Notes: generated by a model from the letters alone, not told the origin. 64,000 nt of DNA from Candidatus Phycosocius bacilliformis (GCF_003112735.1 NZ_BFBR01000001.1:558001-622000), one strand, 5' to 3'; positions 40,401 through 53,208 are shown, numbered from the stretch's first letter. Translations and numbers: made by a program.

Positions 40401-41198
40401 CAAAAGCAGCACACCCACCACACCCTTTTCGGTGCCACGCAAGGGCGGCAAAGCATCAAGGGACTCGCTGATGCGCTGGTCAGCATGGGGATGGAACAGA
40501 CCCACCTCAGGATAATCGATGGGAGCGGCCGCCTGCACAACACCCCGCAGGTCCTTGCGCGCGCCGCTGGCGTAACGGCCAATCAAATTGCGCACCATGG
40601 AAATGATATTGTCCTGCGATCCCGACAGCCAATATTGCATGGTCAAGAAATAGTGACGCAAATCCTGAGCAGGGCCTGGGATATATTTCAGAAGCTTTGG
40701 CAAGCGACGCAACATGGCCATTTGCCCAGCGCCGGAGCTGGCCCCCGACTTGGTCTTATTGCCACGCAGACGCTTCAGCATGGCCAGGGGCCCTTTGTCT
40801 GACCCGTCCATGGTGAAAGTACCCAGTCGGGTCATTTTCACGACTTCGCCTGCGGACATAATGCCGATCATGGCATCGCAATGCGGGCGACGAGCGTCCA
40901 ATGCCGGCAAGATGGCCTGAATATGGTCATCCATGAACATCATCGACACAAGGATGATGTCACCTGCGGCAATGTCGCGATGGCAAGCGGACAGGGCACC
41001 TGGTTTGTCGGCCCAATCGGTCGCTGCGTGCATCACCAATTGAACGCCGGGGATTTCAACTGCGAGCGTATCGGAAGCCCGCTCAATCAGACTGCGCAAA
41101 TGATTGTCGAGCGTGACAATAACCACCCGTACCGGGGTCGGCCCGGCCGGTGGTCGCGCGCCTTGGCCGACTTCAGCGTGAGAAGTGGCTTTTGGCAT
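37413..41198 (-). CDS. bchH: Magnesium chelatase subunit H
   Basis: 1261 residues from ATG 41198, which lies inside the 3' end of bchB (26-bp overlap); the same frame is open about 97 codons further upstream, but those codons read through bchB and do not resemble BchH. Binds protoporphyrin IX and inserts Mg2+ with the BchI/BchD motor. Family segments include [48 protein letters not shown] and [15 protein letters not shown]. Length is in the normal range for BchH. Confidence 0.96.
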   Translation of the reverse strand: MPKATSHAEVGQGARPPAGPTPVRVVIVTLDNHLRSLIERASDTLAVEIPGVQLVMHAATDWADKPGALSACHRDIAAGDIILVSMMFMDDHIQAILPALDARRPHCDAMIGIMSAGEVVKMTRLGTFTMDGSDKGPLAMLKRLRGNKTKSGASSGAGQMAMLRRLPKLLKYIPGPAQDLRHYFLTMQYWLSGSQDNIISMVRNLIGRYASGARKDLRGVVQAAAPIDYPEVGLFHPHADQRISESLDALPPLRGTEKGVVGVLLLRSYVLSDDAGHYAGVIEALEARGLRAIPAFASGLDSRPAIEKFFMRDGRVTVDAIVSLSGFSLVGGPAYNDAEAAEKVLAELDVPYISAQPLEFQTLQGWGGSHMGLSPVESTIMVAIPELDGATAPIVFGGRSDGSGVACHGCSHACTFKEEVGPPRMRACPERAETLADRVAKLVKLRRSERVNRNLAIVLFNFPPNSGSVGSAAYLAVFASLHNTLTTLKAEGYDVEVPASVEALRDQLLIGNAARYGTDANVHTRISVDDHVRRERHLGAIEAQWGAAPGRQLSDGRSIFVLGAQFGRVFVGLQPGFGYEGDPMRLLFDKGFAPTHAFSAFYRYLREDFKASAILHFGTHGALEFMPGKQVGLTGDCWPERLIGDVPNYYLYAANNPSEGALAKRRGAATLISYLTPPIVQAGLYKGLQDLRDSMGRWFRERDGDQADRDSLADLIQSQAAALDLAPATPAWKGPCTAEMEALQTRVSELNDALIPEGLHVIGQALSVEERIDLLLAMANGHPDADVPRTVIEALVQGQTPQEAAEASGLKPTRALLDRLEALADSSRLLEQDHELSALIHALDGGYIRPAPGGDLVRTPAVLPTGRNVHGFDPFRLPSAFAVHDGARQARRLLDRHMDETGAFPETIAMVLWGSDNLKSEGSTISQALYLMGTRPRFDSYGRLCGAELIPLAELGRPRIDVIMTLSGIFRDLLALQTRMLAEAAWLAASADEPEDMNYIRKHALAQQAKTGSDLETAALRVFTNADGAYGANVNQMIDASCWTDENELAEAYQSRKCFAYGRKGPPMRQSDVLEGILKTVDLTYQGLDSVELGVTTIDHYVDTLGGITKAVKRARGVDVPVYISDQTQGDGKIRTLAEQVTFETHTRMLNPRWYEGLLSHGYEGVRQIEAQVTNTMGWSATTGQVQPWVYQKISETYVLDDAMRQRMAALNPKASARMANRLLEAHARNYWQPDSATLEALRNASDELEDNLEGIPAAAA

Positions 41199-42765
41199 CG
41201 TAGAGCGCCTCAATCGAAATGGTTTCCAGTCCGCGTTCAGCGGCATAACGCTCAGTATTGCGTTTGGCCTTGCCCCGAACGAAGAAGGGGATTTTTGAGA
41301 GTTCCTTGGTGGCCTCCGGGCTCCAATGCAGGACTTTGATGGTCTCGCCTGCGCCCTCAAGCACAGTTTCAGCGACAGGCAGGGCGAGCGGCGCGACGTC
41401 CTCAGTCGCAGGCGATACAGGCGTTGGAGCGGCTTTGGTATGGCCACCCAAATGGGATGGACCTGCCGCGTCATGAAACTCGAAATCATCCCGGAACATG
41501 GTCAGAAGGTGTTCTTCCAGACCCATGACGAGGGGATGAACCCAGGTGTCAAACAACACATTGGCCCCTTCAAACCCCATAACGGGGGCGTAACGGGCCG
41601 GGAAGTCCTGCACATGAACCGGTGCCGAAATAACCGCGCACGGCACACCGAGGCGCTTGGCAATGTGGCGCTCCATCTGCGTACCCAAGACCAGTTCAGG
41701 CTGCAAAGCGGCGATGGTTTCTTCGACCAGAAGATAATCATCCGTGATCAGCGCCTCGAGGCCCAATTGGGCCGCCGCAGCGCGTACCTCACGGGCAAAT
41801 TCCCGATTATAACAGCCAAGCCCGACGACCTCGAAGCCAAGTTCTTCTTTGGCGACCCGTGCTGCGGCAATCGCGTGGGTGGCATCGCCAAAAACAAACA
41901 CGCGTTTGCCGGTCAAATAGTTGGAATCAACCGAGCGGGCCCACCAAGGCATGCGCGATCCGTGGCGCGCCAGCACAGGTTCTGGATCGACCCCTGCCAG
42001 AGCGGCCACTTCGCGGACAAAGTCGCATGTTGCCTGAAAGCCCATCGGCACGAGACGCACAGCCTTTTGACCATATTGGCGCTCAAGCCAGCGGGCAGCC
42101 GTATCGGCAATCTCTGGATAGAGTACGATATTGAAGTCAGCTTGCGGCAGGCGGGCAATGTCTTCTGCTGTAGCACCATGGGGCGCGACCACATTGACGC
42201 CAATGCCCAGATCGGCAAGAAGACGCGTGATTTCAATAACATCATCACGGTGGCGGAAGCCCAAAGCTGTGGGGCCGAGAATATTGCACGTCGGGCCGTG
42301 GCCCTCGGCTTTCTCGATAGGTGCTTGGGTCGCTAGAGATCGGACGATTTGATAAAAAGTCTCTGCCGCGCCCCAATTTTCCTTCTTCTGATAGGAAGGC
42401 AATTCCAGCGTGACTGTCGGAACAGGCAAAGCCAACGCGCGGGCGAGGCCGCCTGGATCATCCTGAATCAACTCCGCAGTGCAGGATGCCCCGACCAGCA
42501 TCAGGTCGGGTTGAAACCGCTCATAGGCGTCCAATGTTGCTGTCTTGAAGATCTCAGCCGTATCCGAACCGAGGTCGCGGGCCTGAAAAGTCGTGTAGGT
42601 CACAGGGGGGCGCTGGCCACGCCGCTCAATCATGGTGAACAGCAGATCGGCATAGGTGTCGCCTTGAGGCGCGTGCAGGACGAAATGCACATTCTTCATG
42701 GCCGTAGCAATGCGCATGGCCCCAACATGGGGCGGTCCTTCATATGTCCAAACCGTCAGCTGCAT
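41173..42765 (-). CDS. bchB: Light-independent protochlorophyllide reductase subunit B
   Basis: 530 residues; NifK-like catalytic subunit of DPOR. Starts [49 protein letters not shown], the family N-terminus, with the aspartate that serves as a cluster ligand. The C-terminal 50 residues ([32 protein letters not shown]) form the post-catalytic protochlorophyllide-binding extension; an Ala/Pro-rich linker precedes it. Starts 4 bp after bchN. Confidence 0.97.
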   Translation of the reverse strand: MQLTVWTYEGPPHVGAMRIATAMKNVHFVLHAPQGDTYADLLFTMIERRGQRPPVTYTTFQARDLGSDTAEIFKTATLDAYERFQPDLMLVGASCTAELIQDDPGGLARALALPVPTVTLELPSYQKKENWGAAETFYQIVRSLATQAPIEKAEGHGPTCNILGPTALGFRHRDDVIEITRLLADLGIGVNVVAPHGATAEDIARLPQADFNIVLYPEIADTAARWLERQYGQKAVRLVPMGFQATCDFVREVAALAGVDPEPVLARHGSRMPWWARSVDSNYLTGKRVFVFGDATHAIAAARVAKEELGFEVVGLGCYNREFAREVRAAAAQLGLEALITDDYLLVEETIAALQPELVLGTQMERHIAKRLGVPCAVISAPVHVQDFPARYAPVMGFEGANVLFDTWVHPLVMGLEEHLLTMFRDDFEFHDAAGPSHLGGHTKAAPTPVSPATEDVAPLALPVAETVLEGAGETIKVLHWSPEATKELSKIPFFVRGKAKRNTERYAAERGLETISIEALYDAKSHFSR

Positions 42766-42769
42766 GGAC

Positions 42770-44295
<1,526 letters not shown>

Positions 44296-44362
44296 CGGAA
44301 ATCTCCACGAGAAGTAAGGCCAGTTTCAGGCAGTTTTGAAGGTATGCCTCCCATTCATGTCT

Positions 44363-44380
44363 TGTCAATAGAAATAGACG
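44363..44380. promoter_or_regulatory. PpsR/CrtJ-type operator between orf80 and bciB, site 1
   Basis: TGTC-N10-GACG, in the 156-bp region between the divergent bch operon and bciB. It is 67 bp before the orf80 start. Confidence 0.65.
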
Positions 44381-44396
44381 TCCAATAATTTTGACA
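44379..44396. promoter_or_regulatory. PpsR/CrtJ-type operator between orf80 and bciB, site 2
   Basis: CGTC-N10-GACA, sharing its first two bases with the end of site 1. This abutting geometry differs from the 8-bp spacing at bchC and crtE. It lies 55 bp before bciB. Confidence 0.6.
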
Positions 44397-44451
44397 GTCA
44401 ACAGGCGAACAGGGCCTTGCAATTTGACCGCAGGGTGAGACAGTCATCCCG

Positions 44452-45837
44452 ATGCGGATTGCAGAAGAGGTCAGGGTGGAAGTTTCGGTCGGTCCTTCAC
44501 AGGATGTTGGCACAGCCGGTCATAAACCCGACCGTGCCGCACAGGCCCGAATGGTCAGCGAGGCCTTGGCCAATCCAGCGCCCGCGCGCTCCCTCTGTAC
44601 CGACTGCGGGGTCTCACGCATGGCAGACCCCAAACGGTGTGGGCGGGCCTGCCAGTTTATCGCGCCGGACTATCCAGCCCTTGAAACCAAAGTGCATGGA
44701 CGCGCGCGTGTCAGCAATTTGGCGGACGCCCCCTCTGATGAGGTTTTCTTTGGCCCCATTCGAGACATGTATCAGGCGCGCCTGAAGCACCCGCTGCCTG
44801 GGGCACAATGGACCGGCATCACCACATTTCTGGCCGAGAAATTGCTGGAATCTGGCAAAGTGGATGCCGTTTTGACCATGAAGCCTGACCCCAATGATCG
44901 CTGGCGGCCTGTACCAACGCTGGTGACCGACCCGGCTGATATGGCAAATTGTCGGGGCATGCGCATGGGTTATGCGCCACTTCTGGCGCTCTTGGAACCA
45001 GCGCGTGCTTTGGGTTATCGCCGCTTGGCGGTGATTGGTATTCCCTGTCAAATCTATGCTTTGCGTGCGCTAGAGACCGAACTTGGCTTTGAGAAGCTTT
45101 ATGTGATTGGCACGCCGTGCTCGGACAATACAACGACCGAGCGTTTTCACGACTTTCTGGCTTTGTTATCAGATCAACCCCAGACAATCAGCTATCTGGA
45201 GTTCAGGGCTGACTATCAGGTCGAGTTGCGCTTTGATGATGGATCCCGCCGGGTGATCCCTTTTCTGCAATTGCCGATTTCGAAATTGCCACCCGATTTC
45301 TTTCCGCTCACCTGTCGAACATGCGTGGATTACACCAATGTGCTCGCCGATATCACCATCGGCTACATGGCAGGACAGGGCGAGCAATGGGTTTTGGTGC
45401 GAAATGAGACCGGGGCTGAGTTGCTGAGCCTCCTGGGCAATGAAATCAACCTGACAGCCCCCACCAGCAAAGGCAATCGCAAGAGTGCGGTTGAAGGCTT
45501 TAAGGCCAATGTGGCACGTGCCGCAGGTGGCTTGCCGCTGAGGTCGATGCCCGATTGGGTCCGACCATTGGTAAGTTGGCTTATGCCCAGAATTGGACCC
45601 CGCGGTCTAGAATTTGCCCGTGCACGGGTTGAAATGAAGGCGATCGAGACCGTGCTGCATTTGCGCCGCGAAGAGCCTCACCGGATGAAACACATGGTGC
45701 CGGATCACGTGTGGCAATTGACCACACCCTATGGCCTCACTTCTGAACCCCAAGAGGGCAAGCCAAATCCTCAATCCAATGATATGGTTCGACCTTTGGC
45801 GGGGGGTGAAGCCGAGTGCCTGCCGGGCGCGAGGTAA
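44452..45837 (+). CDS. bciB: Ferredoxin-dependent 8-vinyl reductase, BciB type (F420 hydrogenase beta-like)
   Basis: 461 residues with the FrhB-like fold: four N-terminal cysteines (Cys49, Cys52, Cys63, Cys67) and a CRTC pair (Cys288, Cys291), expected to hold two [4Fe-4S] clusters; GMRMGYAPLLALLEPARALGYRRLAVIGIPCQIYALRALE is typical. BciB reduces the 8-vinyl group of divinyl (proto)chlorophyllide using ferredoxin and FAD. The alternative NADPH enzyme BciA is not in the window. Its divergent position opposite the bch operon, sharing PpsR sites, supports a pigment role over a general F420 function. Confidence 0.85.
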   Translation: MRIAEEVRVEVSVGPSQDVGTAGHKPDRAAQARMVSEALANPAPARSLCTDCGVSRMADPKRCGRACQFIAPDYPALETKVHGRARVSNLADAPSDEVFFGPIRDMYQARLKHPLPGAQWTGITTFLAEKLLESGKVDAVLTMKPDPNDRWRPVPTLVTDPADMANCRGMRMGYAPLLALLEPARALGYRRLAVIGIPCQIYALRALETELGFEKLYVIGTPCSDNTTTERFHDFLALLSDQPQTISYLEFRADYQVELRFDDGSRRVIPFLQLPISKLPPDFFPLTCRTCVDYTNVLADITIGYMAGQGEQWVLVRNETGAELLSLLGNEINLTAPTSKGNRKSAVEGFKANVARAAGGLPLRSMPDWVRPLVSWLMPRIGPRGLEFARARVEMKAIETVLHLRREEPHRMKHMVPDHVWQLTTPYGLTSEPQEGKPNPQSNDMVRPLAGGEAECLPGAR

Positions 45838-45901
45838 AGCCGGTTGCCCCCAAACTTAAGTCACAAGCCCTGACACCGCTTGCCGCTCTGGAGCCGTTTT
45901 G

Positions 45902-46930
45902 ATGCGTATTGCCTTTCCCTTCACCGCCATTGTCGGCCAAGACGACATGAAGCAGGCGATGCTGATTGCCGCCACCGATCCAGGCATTGGCGGGGTGATG
46001 GTGTTTGGCGACCGTGGAACAGGCAAATCCACCGTCGTGCGGGGTTTGGCAGCCCTACTGCCACCGATCGAAACGGTCAAAGCCTGCCAGTATCATTGCG
46101 ATCCGAAGGGTGGGTCATCAATGTGCGCAACAGGCTGCACGCATCGCCAAGATGGTGTTCTGCCTGAAACGGGACAGATGGCAACACCGGTTGTCGACAT
46201 GCCATTGGGGGCCACCGAGGATCGTGTCGTCGGTGCACTCGATCTCGAGCGGGCATTGACCCAGGGCGAAAAACATTTCGAGCCCGGCCTACTCGCACGC
46301 GCCAATCGCGGCTTTCTCTATATTGATGAGGTCAATCTGCTGGACGACCATCTTGTCGACCTGCTTTTGGATGTGGCTGCGTCAGGTGAAAATGTGGTCG
46401 AGCGTGAGGGCTTGAGTGTGCGCCACCCGGCCCGCTTCGTGTTGATCGGAAGCGGCAATCCTGAGGAGGGAGAATTGAGGCCGCAATTGCTTGACCGGTT
46501 CGGCCTGTCCGTCGATGTGAAGACGCCTGATGATCTGGCGCTGCGCGTTGAAGTGGTGCGGCGGCGGGATCGGTTTGACCGCGACCCCGCAGCCTTTGCC
46601 GCTAAACAGGCAGAAGAAGAAGCCCGCGTCCGCGATCAGATCGTCGCAGCGCGGCAACGTCTGGCCAATGTCGAGACTCCCGATTCCGCATTGGAATGGG
46701 CCTCACGCCTGTGCATGGCCGTTGGGGTGGACGGGTTGCGCGGGGAATTGACATTGATCCGCGCGGCACGCGCGGTGGCGGCGTTGGCAGGAGATACCAA
46801 AGTCGAAGACCATCATTTGGCCAGCATTGCCGTCATGGCATTACGGCATCGGTTGCGCCGCAATCCGCTTGATGAAACAGGCTCCTCCACCCGGATCGAA
46901 CGGGCCATGGCCGACCTGTTTGGAAGCTGA
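45902..46930 (+). CDS. bchI: Magnesium chelatase subunit I (AAA+ ATPase)
   Basis: 342 residues from ATG 45902. Hexameric AAA+ motor that with BchD drives Mg insertion by BchH. Walker A GDRGTGKS (36-43), Walker B LYIDEVNLLDD, sensor-like LIGSGNPEEGELRPQLLDRFG with the arginine finger region, and DPKGGSSMCATGC in the N-terminal insert. It lies 64 bp after bciB and 12 bp before bchD. Confidence 0.97.
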   Translation: MRIAFPFTAIVGQDDMKQAMLIAATDPGIGGVMVFGDRGTGKSTVVRGLAALLPPIETVKACQYHCDPKGGSSMCATGCTHRQDGVLPETGQMATPVVDMPLGATEDRVVGALDLERALTQGEKHFEPGLLARANRGFLYIDEVNLLDDHLVDLLLDVAASGENVVEREGLSVRHPARFVLIGSGNPEEGELRPQLLDRFGLSVDVKTPDDLALRVEVVRRRDRFDRDPAAFAAKQAEEEARVRDQIVAARQRLANVETPDSALEWASRLCMAVGVDGLRGELTLIRAARAVAALAGDTKVEDHHLASIAVMALRHRLRRNPLDETGSSTRIERAMADLFGS

Positions 46931-46942
46931 CGAGATCGGCTG

Positions 46943-48769
46943 ATGGGCAACAGCACGCAAACCCAACGACCGCCTTGCGCGACATGGCCCCAAGCAATGC
47001 TGATCGCCCATTTGTTTGCCCTCGACCCGCATGGTCTGGGTGGGGTGGTCATCAAGGGCCGCGGCAGTCCGTTTGTCGATGCGTGGCTGGAACTGGTTGC
47101 AGAGCTCTTGCCGGATGCGGCTCCGATGCGGCGCTGCCCAGTTCAGACCGGCGATGACCGTCTCCTGGGAGGTCTTGATCTGGCGACCAGTCTGGCACTG
47201 GGAAGGCCGGTGGTTCAGCGCGGCTTGCTGAGCGAAGTTGACGGTGGGGTCTTGGTGTTGCCGATGGCCGAGCGCTTAACCACCAGCACAGCCGCCCGGA
47301 TTGCCGCAGCACTGGATCAAGGTGCCTTTCAATTGGAGCGCGATGGTTTAACCTCACGCCTGCCCGCCAGCTTTGGCATCGTCTTGATCGATGAAAGTCA
47401 CAGCCCCGAAGAGACCCCACCAGCTGCACTTCTGGAGCGTTGTAGCTTCCGGCTGGATGGCAATGGATTGGGTTTGGCGGATTTGACTGGCGATGGCCTA
47501 AGCGCCCATGAACTGGCGCGCGCACGGGCCGATCTGCCAAATATTGGGCATGAAAGCGAAGAATTGCTGGATGCGATTTGCGAGGCCGCTCAGGCCTTTG
47601 GCCTGCACTCGGCCCGGCCTGCCCTGATGTGTCTTCGCGTGGCAAAGCTGGCGGCCTGCCTTGATGGTCGGTCAGCAGTCGGCCTTGGGGATGTGACCTT
47701 GGCAGCTCAATTGGTTCTGGCTCCGCAGGCCCTGCAACTCCCTCCACCACCCGAACAGGACGAAACCCAGGACAGAGAGCCAGACCCACCCGACTCAAAT
47801 GCAGAAGAACCACCTGAACCCCCACCACCTGAACCCCACAACAGTTCAGCCGACGCGGATGCGCAAAGCCCAGAGCCAGAACCGCCTCAACCCCCGACCA
47901 TTAATCCCGCAGACGTGCTGGTTGATGCTGTCAAATCTGCCCTGCCAGCCGAATTGATCGCAGCGTTAAGCAGCGGGGCCAAGTCCAGTCGAGCCAGTCG
48001 CGGTGCAGGCGGCGGGGGCGGAACGATGGAGAAGTCGGTTCTGCGTGGCAGACCCATCCGGTCGCGTACCGGCAGCCTGAAGCCGGGTGAACGATTGAAC
48101 ATTATCGAGACATTGCGAGCAGCTGCTCCATGGCAGAAAATCCGCCGTCGCGGCGAGGGAGCAATTGGGGCCCGCCCGCGCATCGAAGTGCGCAAAAGTG
48201 ATTTCCGCATCCGTTGCTTTGCCCAACCCAAGGAAGCCACCACCATCTTGGTGGTGGATGCATCTGGCTCGTCGGCATTCCAACGACTGGCTGAAGCTAA
48301 GGGTGCTGTTGAGATCCTTTTGGCACAGGCCTATGTCGACCGCAGCCGCGTGGCATTGGTCGCGTTTCGTCATCAAAGTGCCGACGTCTTGCTGCCACCG
48401 ACCCGATCTCTGGCCCGCGCGCGCCGCCAACTGGCAGATCTGGCCGGTGGCGGGGGAACCCCATTGGCAGCAGGCCTTGAGGTGGGTTTGACGCTGGCTT
48501 TGGCTGAGAAAGCCAAGGGCCGCACGCCGCGCCTTCTGGTGTTGACCGATGGGCGGGCCAATGTGACTCGAGATGGGCAGAGCGGGCGCAGCCTGGCGAT
48601 GGCAGAGGCCCTTCAAGCCGCCCGTATGATTGGCCTGTCTGGCATTGCCGCCGTCCATATCGACACCTCACCCTTCCCTCGGCCGGAGGCGCGTGAACTG
48701 GCTGTTGCCATGGGGGGCACCTATGCGCCGCTACCTTATCTCAATGCTCAGGCAATTACCGCGGTTTAA
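46943..48769 (+). CDS. bchD: Magnesium chelatase subunit D
   Basis: 608 residues. N-terminal degenerate AAA+ domain without a usable P-loop (about 1-260), an acidic proline-rich linker (about 266-320, repeated PPEP), and a C-terminal von Willebrand A domain with the MIDAS motif DASGSS beginning at Asp439 and LVLTDGRANVT downstream. It bridges the BchI ring to BchH. It is the last photosynthesis gene at this edge of the cluster; bchO is not next to it as it commonly is. Confidence 0.96.
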   Translation: MGNSTQTQRPPCATWPQAMLIAHLFALDPHGLGGVVIKGRGSPFVDAWLELVAELLPDAAPMRRCPVQTGDDRLLGGLDLATSLALGRPVVQRGLLSEVDGGVLVLPMAERLTTSTAARIAAALDQGAFQLERDGLTSRLPASFGIVLIDESHSPEETPPAALLERCSFRLDGNGLGLADLTGDGLSAHELARARADLPNIGHESEELLDAICEAAQAFGLHSARPALMCLRVAKLAACLDGRSAVGLGDVTLAAQLVLAPQALQLPPPPEQDETQDREPDPPDSNAEEPPEPPPPEPHNSSADADAQSPEPEPPQPPTINPADVLVDAVKSALPAELIAALSSGAKSSRASRGAGGGGGTMEKSVLRGRPIRSRTGSLKPGERLNIIETLRAAAPWQKIRRRGEGAIGARPRIEVRKSDFRIRCFAQPKEATTILVVDASGSSAFQRLAEAKGAVEILLAQAYVDRSRVALVAFRHQSADVLLPPTRSLARARRQLADLAGGGGTPLAAGLEVGLTLALAEKAKGRTPRLLVLTDGRANVTRDGQSGRSLAMAEALQAARMIGLSGIAAVHIDTSPFPRPEARELAVAMGGTYAPLPYLNAQAITAV

Positions 48770-48866
48770 GCTCTGATGCCGGGGTAAACACCGGGTAATC
48801 AAAGCGCTAGACGGCCATCATCAGCCTGTGCCATACATCGCTTGCACACAACGGCGGGGGCAAAAC

Positions 48867-50417
48867 ATGGTCAGCGGATTTACGGCCCTCGATTGGACCA
48901 TCCTCGGCGGTTATGTTGCCATCATTGCGGTGGCCGGTGTGCTCGCAACACGCACCAATATGTCCAAAGCCAATGACTATTTCTTGGCGGGCAATCAGGT
49001 GCCGATCTGGCTGGTCGCCGTATCAGTCCTTTCGACCAGCCAATCGGCCGCCACATTCTTGGGCGCGCCAGATTCCAGTTATCGTGGCGACTTTACCTAT
49101 CTGGGCAGCAATATCGGGGCAGCCCTTGGGGCGATCATTGTGGCGATGGTGCTGATGCCGCGCTTTTATGCCATGCAGGCCACCACCGTCTATGAATTGC
49201 TGGAAAAGCGCTATGATCGCGGCGCGCGTCAGGCTGCAGCCGGTATGTATCTGGTGGGCCGGATTCTGGCGAGCGGCGCACGTCTTTATCTGGCCGCCAT
49301 CGCGGTCTCCATGATCATGTTTGGCGACATTGCACCTGAACACATTGTGCAAGCCTCCCTCCTGCTTCTGGTCTTCGGCCTCATCTTTACCTTCATCGGT
49401 GGGCTCAATGCCATCATCTGGAGTGACCTGGTACAAGTGGCGATCTATGTGACCGCCGCACTGACTGTGGTGGGCTTTCTCCTGATGAAAATTCCCGCTA
49501 CCCCGGCGGAGATTTGGCAAGGTCTGGTTCATACGCCAGAGGGGGTCAACAAGCTACAAATCATTGACTTCAGTCTTGATTTTTCAGCCCCGTTTTCCTT
49601 TTGGGCTTTAATTACTGGCGTGGCCTTGCTCAACGCCTGCAATTTTGGCCTCGATCAGGATACCTCCCAGCGTCTTTTGGCCTGCAAGGATGCCAAAGAA
49701 GGCAATCAGGCGATGTTTGTGTCGGTATTTGCCACTATTCCGGTGGTCCTGATCTTCATGACGATCGGCTCGCTGCTCTATGTCTTTTACCAGCGGCCCG
49801 ATTTGATGATCCAAGAAGGCAGTCAGAATGTCATGACCAAGTTTGACGGCCAGGACATTACCGTCTTCATGACCTTTATTCTCACCGAAATGCCACCTGG
49901 CCTGCGCGGTTTTGTGACTGTGGGGGTGATTGCAGCAGCAGCGGTGAATTCAGGTCTGATCTCGATGTCTTCGGTTCTGGTGCAGGATTTCTATCGGCCT
50001 TGGCGCGATAAGCGCGGCCCCAAGCCAGAAGCCCATTATGTGCGGGCGGGCCAGATTGGCATGGTGGTTCTGGGGCTGGCGCTCTTTGCCATGTCGATCT
50101 TGTGCTTCTATTGGCAACAATATACCGACACGCCGCTTCTGACCTTCGTGCTGGCGGTGATGGCCTTTGCCTATTCCGGTCTGTCTGGGGTCTATATCAC
50201 AGCTGTCTTCACCAAGCGCGGTTCAACCGCCAGCGTGATCGCAGCCTTAATCGCAGGCTTTATGACCATTCTGGTGCAGCAAGCCTATATTGTGGACTAT
50301 TTCGGTCTTCCAGCATCGTGGAAGAGCCTCGCCTTCCCGTGGCAATTATGCATCGGCACAAGTGTGGCCTTCCTCGTCTGCCAATTAGGACAGACAAAGA
50401 AGCCTGCCACGGCCTGA
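48867..50417 (+). CDS. Sodium:solute symporter family protein
   Basis: 516 residues from ATG 48867 (GGCGGGGG upstream). SSS family with about 13-14 hydrophobic helices; NDYFLAGNQVPIWLVAVSVLSTSQSAATFLGAPDSSY near the N-terminus and GFVTVGVIAAAAVNSGLISMSSVLVQDFYRPW carry the family motifs around the sodium site. The SSYRGDFTYLGSNIG segment recalls pantothenate/sialic-acid/glucose subgroups but substrate cannot be assigned. It lies about 100 bp after bchD on the same strand and probably has its own promoter. Confidence 0.85.
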   Translation: MVSGFTALDWTILGGYVAIIAVAGVLATRTNMSKANDYFLAGNQVPIWLVAVSVLSTSQSAATFLGAPDSSYRGDFTYLGSNIGAALGAIIVAMVLMPRFYAMQATTVYELLEKRYDRGARQAAAGMYLVGRILASGARLYLAAIAVSMIMFGDIAPEHIVQASLLLLVFGLIFTFIGGLNAIIWSDLVQVAIYVTAALTVVGFLLMKIPATPAEIWQGLVHTPEGVNKLQIIDFSLDFSAPFSFWALITGVALLNACNFGLDQDTSQRLLACKDAKEGNQAMFVSVFATIPVVLIFMTIGSLLYVFYQRPDLMIQEGSQNVMTKFDGQDITVFMTFILTEMPPGLRGFVTVGVIAAAAVNSGLISMSSVLVQDFYRPWRDKRGPKPEAHYVRAGQIGMVVLGLALFAMSILCFYWQQYTDTPLLTFVLAVMAFAYSGLSGVYITAVFTKRGSTASVIAALIAGFMTILVQQAYIVDYFGLPASWKSLAFPWQLCIGTSVAFLVCQLGQTKKPATA

Positions 50418-50429
50418 TCCAACAGTGTG

Positions 50430-51449
50430 TCAGGACCAGAAGCCGACGGCTTTCTTGGTTTCTGCCAATATGGGTTGCGCGCAGGCGTTGGCACGCTCTG
50501 CGCCTGTTCGCAGGATGGCATCGATCTGCGCGGGATCATCAAGATAGCGCGCCATGGCCGTCATGACAGGTCCAAGACTTTCAACAGCCAGATCAGCCAG
50601 TTTAGGCTTAAAGACCCCAAAGCCTGCACCAGCAAATTCGGCCACGACGGCCTCTTTGCTCAGGCCCGACAGTGCCGCATAAATTCTGATCAGATTGTCG
50701 ACCTCAGGACGATCATGCAGCTCATCCACATGGCTGGGCATGGGCAGCATGTCGGTCTTGGCCTTTTTGATCTTGCGCACCAGAACATCCACTGAGTCTG
50801 TCAGATTGATGCGCGAATTGTCGGCAGGATCTGACTTGGACATTTTCTTAAGCCCGTCCTGCAGATTCATTACGCGCGCAGCAGGCCCGCCAATGATGGG
50901 ATCTGGCAAGGGGAAGAAGCCCTCAACATTGAAGTCTGTATTGAATCGGGCCGCAATGTCGCGTGCCAGCTCCAAATGCTGCTTCTGATCTTCCCCTACC
51001 GGTACGTGGGTAGCCTTATAGACCAGAATGTCGGCCGCCATCAGGACAGGATAATCGAACAGGCCCACAGAGCTGCGCTCCGCATTCTTGCCAGCCTTAT
51101 CCTTGAACTGGGTCATGCGCTCCAACCAGCCCATGCGCGCGACACAATTGAGGATCCACGCAAGCTCAGCATGGGCGGAGACATTGGATTGCACAAAGAT
51201 AATCGAGCGGGATGGATCTACCCCGGCGGCCAAATAGGCTGCAGCCACTTCGCGCGTCTGGGCTCGCAGCTTTTCAGGGTCTTGCGGCACAGTAATCGCG
51301 TGGAGGTCCACGACACAATAGATGCACTCGGTTCCAGGCTCGTTCTGCAACTCAACGAAGCGTTTGATTGCACCCAGATAATTGCCAAGATGCAGGTTGG
51401 CCGTTGGTTGGACCCCGGAAAACACCCGCTTGGTCATGGTCTCATTCAT
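50430..51449 (-). CDS. trpS: Tryptophanyl-tRNA synthetase
   Basis: 339 residues, class I aminoacyl-tRNA synthetase. HIGH-equivalent HLGN (20-23) and KMSKS (near residue 205) are both present, with [18 protein letters not shown] and [16 protein letters not shown]. It follows murJ by 14 bp on the same strand, a common pairing in alphaproteobacteria. Converges on the symporter gene. Confidence 0.97.
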   Translation of the reverse strand: MNETMTKRVFSGVQPTANLHLGNYLGAIKRFVELQNEPGTECIYCVVDLHAITVPQDPEKLRAQTREVAAAYLAAGVDPSRSIIFVQSNVSAHAELAWILNCVARMGWLERMTQFKDKAGKNAERSSVGLFDYPVLMAADILVYKATHVPVGEDQKQHLELARDIAARFNTDFNVEGFFPLPDPIIGGPAARVMNLQDGLKKMSKSDPADNSRINLTDSVDVLVRKIKKAKTDMLPMPSHVDELHDRPEVDNLIRIYAALSGLSKEAVVAEFAGAGFGVFKPKLADLAVESLGPVMTAMARYLDDPAQIDAILRTGAERANACAQPILAETKKAVGFWS

Positions 51450-51463
51450 CCGCTTGTACCGTT

Positions 51464-53068
51464 CTAAAAGTCGTCAGTCGTCCCGGCGGGGGCAGGCCCG
51501 GTCGGCTTCTGGAGGGCGAGCTTGATATCTGCAACTGTCACGGCCCGCAAGGCAAAAGCCGCTGCGCCATAAACAACTGCCCCGATGAAACACACCAGCA
51601 ATGTGGCGACTTCCTTGCCAAAGATCAGTCGGGCTTCAAACCAGCCCTCAATCGGGACCCGATTGAGGCCTGCATAGGCCAACACCAAGGACATGGCCAA
51701 AGTTGCCACCAGGATGCGGACCAATTTGCTGATGGCCCAGCCTTCAGGCTTCCAAGTGCCCTCGCGCAGCAAAGTGGCTGCCAATAGGAGGGCATTGGCC
51801 CAGCCCGCCAGACTGGCTGCCACTGCCAAGCCAACATAACCGGGCTGACCTATGGCGCGTAGTCCATAAAAGATCGCCGCACCGAGGCACACATTCACCA
51901 CAACCCCGACGAGCGCGTAATTCATCGGCCTTTTGGTATCACCACGCGCAAAAAATGGCGGGGCGAGAATGCGGATCATCACAAAGGCGGGGACGCCCCA
52001 GCCATAATGAAACAGAGCGTCCGCTGTGGCGCGGGCATCAGCCTCGGTAAACTGCCCTCCAGCCCAAAAGCCCTGCATCAAAAAGAAGGGGATGACGACA
52101 AGGGCTGCAGCCGCGGGCAATGTGAACGCCATGGACAATACAAAGGCCTCATCAAGCGCCTTGGTACCATCACCAGACTTGGGATCAGCCGCAGCGCGTG
52201 CCAAACGCGGCAACAAAGCCACCCCAATCGCCACGCCGATCAACCCCAATGGCAATTGGAACAGACGGTCGGCAGCATAAAGCCAAGATTTGGCCCCAAC
52301 CTCATGGCTGGACAAGGATTGACTGACCAACACATTGATCTGGGTGGCGCTGCCAGCAATCACTGAGGGGACCATGACCGTCATGATTGTCTTGACCTCA
52401 GGGGTCAGAATGGGCTTGCGGAAGCCGATTTTGACGCCCAAGCGGCGGCAGCCGATATAAAGAGCGGCGGCTTGCAAAAAGCCCGAGGCCGTAATCGCCA
52501 CTGCGGCATTGAAAGCGGCTTGGTGGGGCTCGCGCACAAAGGCGACCGACAACAGAATGGTGAGGTTCAAAACAGTCGGTGCGGCCGCCGAGAGGGCAAA
52601 CTTACCTGCCGTGTTGAGAATTCCGGCAAATAACGAACTCATCGCCATTCCGACCAGATAAGGCATGGTGATCTGGGTCAATAGAATCGCGAACTGGAAT
52701 GCCTGGGGTTGGTCGGCATAGCCGCCATGGATGACCAACATGATCCAAGGCATGGCAATTTGTGCCAACAGGGTCACGCCAGCCGCCACCAATGTCAGGA
52801 CTGAAAAAGCGTCTCCTGCGACTTCGGCAGCGCGCTCCTTGCCGATCTCGGCTTGCGTGCGCGCATAAAAGGGCACGAAGGCTTGGCTGAATGCGCCTTC
52901 GGCAAGAATGCGCCGAAACAGATTGGGGAAGGCCTGCGCGGTGGCAAAGGCATCACCGACCCAGCCTGCACCGATCAGATTGGAAATCACCCGGTCGCGC
53001 GCATAGCCCAAAAGGCGACTGACCAAGGTAAATCCGGCTTGGACGAGAGTGTTGCGGGCAAGCGACAT
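51464..53068 (-). CDS. murJ: Lipid II flippase MurJ
   Basis: 534 residues from ATG 53068; the frame is open 30 codons further upstream but [27 protein letters not shown] is the family start. MOP-superfamily protein with about 14 helices that flips lipid II for peptidoglycan synthesis. Recognisable blocks are [37 protein letters not shown] and [23 protein letters not shown]. Upstream of trpS in a two-gene unit. Confidence 0.95.
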   Translation of the reverse strand: MSLARNTLVQAGFTLVSRLLGYARDRVISNLIGAGWVGDAFATAQAFPNLFRRILAEGAFSQAFVPFYARTQAEIGKERAAEVAGDAFSVLTLVAAGVTLLAQIAMPWIMLVIHGGYADQPQAFQFAILLTQITMPYLVGMAMSSLFAGILNTAGKFALSAAAPTVLNLTILLSVAFVREPHQAAFNAAVAITASGFLQAAALYIGCRRLGVKIGFRKPILTPEVKTIMTVMVPSVIAGSATQINVLVSQSLSSHEVGAKSWLYAADRLFQLPLGLIGVAIGVALLPRLARAAADPKSGDGTKALDEAFVLSMAFTLPAAAALVVIPFFLMQGFWAGGQFTEADARATADALFHYGWGVPAFVMIRILAPPFFARGDTKRPMNYALVGVVVNVCLGAAIFYGLRAIGQPGYVGLAVAASLAGWANALLLAATLLREGTWKPEGWAISKLVRILVATLAMSLVLAYAGLNRVPIEGWFEARLIFGKEVATLLVCFIGAVVYGAAAFALRAVTVADIKLALQKPTGPAPAGTTDDF

Positions 53069-53208
53069 GGACAAATCAGCTCCAATTAAATGCACCACTA
53101 GCCTGTCAGACCCACGTCGGGGAGGGTACCCGCTGACATTGGCGGCAAGCTTGGCCAAATTCAGGCAATAATCTTGCGCGATCCCGGTTTTTTCCCCATG
53201 GTTGACGC

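Noticed and set aside
41199-41489. An N-terminal extension of BchH of about 97 residues
   Set aside because: The open frame simply runs through bchB in another frame; the segment is unlike any BchH start, while the ATG at 41198 gives a normal length.
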